DNA of 64,000 bases from Bradyrhizobium murdochi (GTDB lineage Bacteria > Pseudomonadota > Alphaproteobacteria > Rhizobiales > Xanthobacteraceae). Location of the stretch: NCBI RefSeq assembly GCF_000472965.1, contig NZ_AXAU01000002.1:416751-480750 (forward strand). Direction: 5' to 3'. The position numbers and the translations under genes were made by a program. Positions 60,245 to 64,000 of the stretch are shown here, piece after piece. The notes beneath the pieces were generated by a model that ran no database searches, was not told the DNA's origin, and saw only the letters and a list, made by a program, of their open reading frames with translations. Numbering within the stretch: the stretch's first letter is position 1; the number at the start of each line of letters is the position of its first letter.

Positions 60245-61585
60245 TTACGACTTCCCCGCCGTCTTCGGCTTGCCGTAGGTGATGCGATAGACGGCGCCGT
60301 TGTAGTCGTCGGAGACCAGCAGCGAACCGTCCTTCATCTGCAGCACGTCAACCGGGCGGCCGATATATTTGTTGTCCTCGAGGAAGCCGGTGAGGAACGG
60401 CTCCATCGACTTCATGGTGCCGTCCTTGTTGAGCTTGGCAACGACGACATCGCCGCCAACCTTCCTGGAGCGGTTCCAGGAGCCGTGCCGGGCGATGATC
60501 GCCGCGTTCTTGTAGGCTTTCGGGAACATGTTGCCGGTGTAGAAGCGCATGCCGAGCGCTGCGGAATGCGGGCCGAGCAAGCCAACGGGTGCAGTGTATT
60601 CGCTGCACGATTTGCCCCAGCCGAATTCGGGATCGACGATGTTGCCCTGCAGGCAGAACGGCGCGCCGAAATGTTCGCCGACTTTGGTGATCCGGTTCAG
60701 CTCGTCCTCGGGCACGTCTTCCGACATCCAGTCGCGACCGTTGTCGGTGAAATAGAGCTGCTTAGTCTCCGGATGCCAATCGAAGCCGACGGTGTGTCGA
60801 ACACCGCGAACGATCACTTCCGCGTCCGAACCGTCGAAGTTCATCCGGCGGATCAGGCCATGCTCGTCATCGTTGAGCACGTTGTTGCCGGGCTGGCCGA
60901 CGGGAGCGTAGAGCTTGTTGTCGGGACCGATGGCGATGAACTTCCAGCCATGGGCCTCATCCTTCGGCAGCTTGTCGAAGATCACGGTCGGCTTCGGCGG
61001 GTTATCCAGATTGTCTTCGACCTTCTCGATTTTGGAGATCTTGGACAGTTCAGCGATGTAGAGCGTGCCGTCCTTGAAGGCGACGCCGTTGGGCCGGTAG
61101 AGGCCGGAAGCCAGCACCTTGACTTCGCGTTTGCCGTCCTTGTTGACGATGGCATAGACCTTGTCGACGAGGCGGCTGCCGACGAACACCGTGCCCTTGT
61201 CGCCGAGCGCGAGCGAGCGGGCATTCGCCATGCCGGCGGCATAGACCTCGATGTTGAAGCCGGCCGGCACCTTGAGTTTCGCCGTCGGCAGCTTGTCCGG
61301 CGCCGCGGGGATCGGCGGCGGGGCGATCGGTGCCAGCTTGGCGGCGGCATCGTTGCCTGCGGGACGTCCGATCAGCGGCGATCCCGGCGGAAGCGTGGGC
61401 GAGGCCGCAGTACCGGCGGGCGGCGGCGCGCCGGCAGCCGGCGCTTGGGCGGCCGGTGGCGTGGTGGACTGCTGGGCGGCAGCCGGCGGTTCGGCTGACT
61501 GCTGGGCAGCCGCGCTTAGTACGAAGGCACTGAGGAATGCGCCGGACAGCAGCACGCTGCGCGGCACCGACAAATAGCTCATCAT
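60245..61585 (-). CDS. PQQ-dependent sugar dehydrogenase family protein (sorbosone dehydrogenase-like)
   Basis: A 446-residue periplasmic protein. The signal peptide (MMSYLSVPRSVLLSGAFLSAFVLSAAA) is followed by a Pro/Ala-rich linker (about 30-90) and a six-bladed propeller of the soluble glucose/sorbosone dehydrogenase type (about 95-440), with GFNIEVYAAGMANARSLALGDKGTVFVGSR, RPNGVAFKDGTLYIAE and HTVGFDWHPETKQLYFTDNGRDWMSEDVPEDELNRI. ATG 61585 follows GGGAG. Its PQQ cofactor would come from the pqqABC operon encoded divergently 740 bases away. Substrate undetermined. Confidence 0.88.
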   Translation of the reverse strand: MMSYLSVPRSVLLSGAFLSAFVLSAAAQQSAEPPAAAQQSTTPPAAQAPAAGAPPPAGTAASPTLPPGSPLIGRPAGNDAAAKLAPIAPPPIPAAPDKLPTAKLKVPAGFNIEVYAAGMANARSLALGDKGTVFVGSRLVDKVYAIVNKDGKREVKVLASGLYRPNGVAFKDGTLYIAELSKISKIEKVEDNLDNPPKPTVIFDKLPKDEAHGWKFIAIGPDNKLYAPVGQPGNNVLNDDEHGLIRRMNFDGSDAEVIVRGVRHTVGFDWHPETKQLYFTDNGRDWMSEDVPEDELNRITKVGEHFGAPFCLQGNIVDPEFGWGKSCSEYTAPVGLLGPHSAALGMRFYTGNMFPKAYKNAAIIARHGSWNRSRKVGGDVVVAKLNKDGTMKSMEPFLTGFLEDNKYIGRPVDVLQMKDGSLLVSDDYNGAVYRITYGKPKTAGKS

Positions 61586-61762
61586 GGGCGTTCTCCCTGG
61601 CGGAAGCCTTTCTCTTCGCGCGGGCTCGCACCGGCGCCGGAGGCTTTCCCGGCCGGCACTCTCCAATATTTATCCGCCGGTGCGCAATCGCAAAACTTGC
61701 GCCCGGAAGTTGCATCGCAAAACCGAGCGAGCACGAAGCTCCGACGCCGATTCAGCGCGCGG

Positions 61763-62020
61763 TCAGTGCCTGGTTATGGGACCGCCAGGCGCATCGAGAA
61801 TCGCCTCGGCGAACGGAAACTCCAGCACGATCTCGCCATCGTCGTCGGTGACTTCGATGGTGGCGCTGAGAAGCGCACCGTCAGCGCCATCGGTCTTGAG
61901 CAATTCCCGGATCATGGCACGCGCCATTTCCCAGGCGCGATCGGGATCCCTGAGCACTTCACCGTCAGGATCGGAAATCAGCTCATCGCCGATACGGGTG
62001 TTGAAGTAATATCGCGGCAT
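61763..62020 (-). CDS. DUF6894-type small protein
   Basis: An 85-residue soluble protein (MPRYYFNTRIGDELISDPDGEVLRDPDRAWEMARAMIRELL...). The N-terminal PRYYFNTR...D-x-x-G-x-x-L-x-D pattern and the central helix AWEMARAMIRELL correspond to the DUF6894 family, very common in Bradyrhizobium with many paralogues. Function unknown. Possibly a stress or regulatory protein. Confidence 0.8.
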   Translation of the reverse strand: MPRYYFNTRIGDELISDPDGEVLRDPDRAWEMARAMIRELLKTDGADGALLSATIEVTDDDGEIVLEFPFAEAILDAPGGPITRH

Positions 62021-62325
62021 CGGCGGAAACCTGGCTCCCAGTTGAGCCCCCGCAACCGGAAGGCTCTATCTCACAAGTTCTTTATCCGGAGCCGGTAGCG
62101 CTCCGTCGCACCACAATTGTCATTCGCCGTGGTGCGAACAACCGCGAAACGCTTGATCCCACGCTGTTTTGACCAAGGCCCTCCGCACAACTCCGTGAAT
62201 TCTTCTTCGCGGCGCAGCATAAACAAATGGAGGTCCCAGGCAAAAGATTTAACTGGCGAACTTTTCGATCCGCAGTACTTTAACAGATGAGGGCGGAAGT
62301 CGTCCGGCAGCAAAAGGAGCACCAA
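62021..62325. other. Intergenic region before pqqA
   Basis: About 305 bases. It contains the pqqA ribosome-binding site AAAAGGAG (62312-62319), and presumably the pqq promoter. A 49-codon minus-strand frame at 62071-62220 (MLRREEEFTELCGG...) has protein-like composition but no ribosome-binding site and is not called as a gene. Confidence 0.45.
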
Positions 62326-62406
62326 ATGGCCTGGAAAGCACCGAAAATCGCCGAAGTGTCGGTCGGCATGGAAATCAACATGTATATGTGCGCCACCCGC
62401 AAATAA
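62326..62406 (+). CDS. pqqA: PQQ precursor peptide PqqA
   Basis: A 26-residue peptide, MAWKAPKIAEVSVGMEINMY followed by MCATRK. Glu16 and Tyr20, the two residues whose side chains are cross-linked and become the PQQ skeleton, are in the conserved E-x3-Y arrangement. AAAAGGAG lies 6 bases upstream. First gene of pqqABC. It is too short for usual gene finding. Confidence 0.95.
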   Translation: MAWKAPKIAEVSVGMEINMYMCATRK

Positions 62407-62548
62407 GCGGCAGCGCGTATCAAATCTCACGCAGGTGGACTTCCGGGCCTGACGCGTTCCGCAAGAGCGGAGCTGCGTCCGAGGCTGGTTTCCACCTCGT
62501 GGCGTTTTGGTTTGTATCTTCGAGTTTCGAATCTCCAGGAGACGGATC

Positions 62549-63478
62549 ATGCTTCGCGTCGTCGTCCTGGGCGCCGCGGCTGGCGGCGGAGTTCCGCAGT
62601 GGAATTGCGGATGCCCGGTGTGCCGGAAAGCACGAAGCGATCATCCCGAATTGCGGAGCACGCAGGCTTCCATCGCGGTGAGCACTGACGGCGAGCACTG
62701 GTTTCTCGTCAACGCCTCGCCCGACCTGCGCCAGCAGGTGATCGCGACGCCGCAGCTTCATCCCAGGGCTGGACAGCTCAGGCACAGCCCGATCGCCGGC
62801 GTGATCCTCACCAATGGCGAAATCGACGCCGTCGCGGGACTGTTGTCGATGCGCGAAGGGTCACCGTTTACGCTCTATGCGCATGAGCGAGTCCTTGCGA
62901 TTTTGCGATCGAACAGCATCTTTAACGTGCTGGGCGAAAACAACGTGAAGCGGCGCCCGATCGAGGTCGACAAGGCGTTCGAGCCCGCCCTGCCCGACGG
63001 CTCGCCATCCGGCATGGAAATCCTGCCCTTCGCGGTTCCCGGCAAGGGCGCGTGGTATCTCGAAGGCAAGGCGCATCCGGCAGGCGACGACGGCGCGGGC
63101 GACACGCTGGGCTTGCGGATTCTGGACAAAGGAAGCAGCAAGTATTTCTATTTCCTGGCCGCCTGCGCACGTGTGACCGACGATCTCAAATCGCGCCTTT
63201 CGGGCGCTGCACTGGTGTTTTTTGACGGCACCGTGTGGCGCGACGACGAGTTGATCGCAGCCGGCCTCGGCACCAAGACGGGACAAAGCATGGGCCATAT
63301 TTCGATGTCGGGCGATCATGGCGCGATCGAGAGCCTCGCCGATCTCGACGTCGGAACGAAGGTGTTCCTGCATATCAACAACTCAAACCCCGCTCTGCTG
63401 CGCGGCTCGGACGAGCGCAAGGCCGTGGAGCAGGCAGGCTGGCACATCCCCGCTGACGGAACGGAGATCAAGCTGTGA
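62549..63478 (+). CDS. pqqB: PQQ biosynthesis protein PqqB
   Basis: A 309-residue metallo-beta-lactamase-fold protein. LGAAAGGGVPQWNCGCPVCRKAR (about 7-29) is diagnostic. LTNGEIDAVAGLLSMREGSPF (about 87-107) contains the metal-site region, and GHISMSGDHGAIESLADL is late in the chain. It acts in PQQ formation, probably as a tyrosine hydroxylase. ATG 62549 follows CAGGAG. The pqqC start overlaps its stop by four bases. Confidence 0.95.
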   Translation: MLRVVVLGAAAGGGVPQWNCGCPVCRKARSDHPELRSTQASIAVSTDGEHWFLVNASPDLRQQVIATPQLHPRAGQLRHSPIAGVILTNGEIDAVAGLLSMREGSPFTLYAHERVLAILRSNSIFNVLGENNVKRRPIEVDKAFEPALPDGSPSGMEILPFAVPGKGAWYLEGKAHPAGDDGAGDTLGLRILDKGSSKYFYFLAACARVTDDLKSRLSGAALVFFDGTVWRDDELIAAGLGTKTGQSMGHISMSGDHGAIESLADLDVGTKVFLHINNSNPALLRGSDERKAVEQAGWHIPADGTEIKL

Positions 63479-64000
63479 ACGTCGTCGCTGCACCCGCAAT
63501 GACCGCCCTATCGATCGGCAAGGGCATTACGCTCAACACCGCTGAGGAACTGGAGGCAACCCTCCGTCATATCGGCGCGACGCGCTATCACAGCTTGCAT
63601 CCGTTCCATCGGCTGTTGCATGGCGGCAAGCTCAACAAGGGGCAAGTGCAGGCCTGGGCGCTCAACCGCTATTATTACCAGAGCACGATCCCGCTGAAGG
63701 ATGCGATGGTGATCTCGCGGTTCCGCGATCGTGCGACCCGGATCCAATGGCGGCATCGCATCGAGGATCACGACGGCGACGTGGGCAGCGAGGGCGGCAT
63801 CGAGCGCTGGCTCAAGCTGACCGAGGGGCTCGGCCTCGACAGCGCCTATGTGGAATCAACCGAAGGCATCCTGCCGGCAACGCGGTTTGCGGTGGAGGCC
63901 TATGTGCATTTCTGCCGCGACAAGACGCCGCTGGAGGCGATCGCTTCCTCGCTTACGGAACTGTTCGCGCCGAATCTGCACGAGGAGCGCATCTCCGGGA
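63475..64000 (+). CDS. pqqC: PQQ synthase PqqC, 3'-truncated by the window edge
   Basis: The GTG start at 63475 overlaps the pqqB stop (GTGA), and the frame is open to the window end (about 175 residues seen of about 250). YHSLHPFHRLLHGGKLNKGQVQAWALNRYYYQSTIPLKDAMVISR is the PqqC core. IEDHDGDVGSEGGIERWLKL and EAYVHFCRDKTPLEAIASSLTELFAP follow. The enzyme catalyses the last ring closure and oxidation steps to PQQ. An internal ATG at 63499 is possible. Confidence 0.95.
   Translation, partial: MNVVAAPAMTALSIGKGITLNTAEELEATLRHIGATRYHSLHPFHRLLHGGKLNKGQVQAWALNRYYYQSTIPLKDAMVISRFRDRATRIQWRHRIEDHDGDVGSEGGIERWLKLTEGLGLDSAYVESTEGILPATRFAVEAYVHFCRDKTPLEAIASSLTELFAPNLHEERISG

Noticed and set aside
62071..62220. 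49-codon minus-strand frame upstream of pqqA
   Set aside because: Protein-like composition but no ribosome-binding site; not enough to call a gene.

Overview
The window is high-GC chromosomal DNA from an alphaproteobacterium, almost certainly Bradyrhizobium or a very close relative. Three things point there. The D-tartrate dehydratase at 55972-57141 has every catalytic residue at the position numbered in the Bradyrhizobium japonicum enzyme. A perfect Irr-type iron-control palindrome sits in front of bacterioferritin. The intergenic gaps are filled with several families of palindromic repeats of the kind common in Bradyrhizobium and Rhodopseudomonas. No tRNA, rRNA, CRISPR array, complete insertion sequence or prophage was found. 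The genome island is mostly ordinary core and metabolic DNA.

Layout. 1-15.2 kb: the end of an MltB-type lytic transglycosylase, a broken HD-phosphohydrolase gene, RidA, small secreted proteins, an SDR oxidoreductase, a MetX-like hydrolase, the iron-storage pair bfr/bfd with Irr-type sites, twin glycine-zipper secreted proteins, a tandem-repeat YSDG protein, a YqhA-MltB translationally coupled pair and EttA. 15.3-24.3 kb: a hydroxyacid dehydrogenase, an epimerase, a proline-rich L,D-transpeptidase, two sulfurtransferases, a VWA protein and a MoxR AAA+ ATPase that resemble the CoxD/CoxE maturation pair. 24.3-30 kb: a Baeyer-Villiger-type monooxygenase, an O-methyltransferase, and a Rieske oxygenase-regulator-reductase operon (vanA-vanR-vanB type). 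30-32.8 kb: a gene-poor accessory stretch with a predicted LRAT-like protein, a PIGKT-repeat peptide and small orphan genes.

32.8-44.1 kb: a GMC oxidoreductase, an acetyltransferase, an SMP-30 lactonase, an AraC regulator, an enolase-superfamily enzyme, a cupin, a GST, a DUF4239 membrane protein and an intracellular PHB depolymerase. 44.1-52.6 kb: a ModA-like binding protein, a PP2C-kinase fusion next to a formate/nitrite transporter, a three-gene periplasmic operon (Cys-rich protein, OmpA-like protein, amino-acid-type binding protein), and a divergent MFS transporter/AraC pair. 52.7-64 kb: malonyl-CoA decarboxylase, SerA, D-tartrate dehydratase, a glutathione peroxidase-DUF3297 pair, an amidase, a dihaem cytochrome c with a PQQ-type sugar dehydrogenase, and the divergent pqqABC operon, which runs off the right end.

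The strongest candidates for follow-up are the AAA+/VWA/sulfurtransferase cluster (20.2-24.3 kb), the Rieske operon with its two identical CCTATGTATAC boxes, the PP2C-kinase/FNT pair, the YSDG-repeat protein, and the repeat families scattered through the intergenic gaps. Starts were chosen from ribosome-binding sites and family lengths. Functions were assigned from motif recognition alone; no database search was possible.
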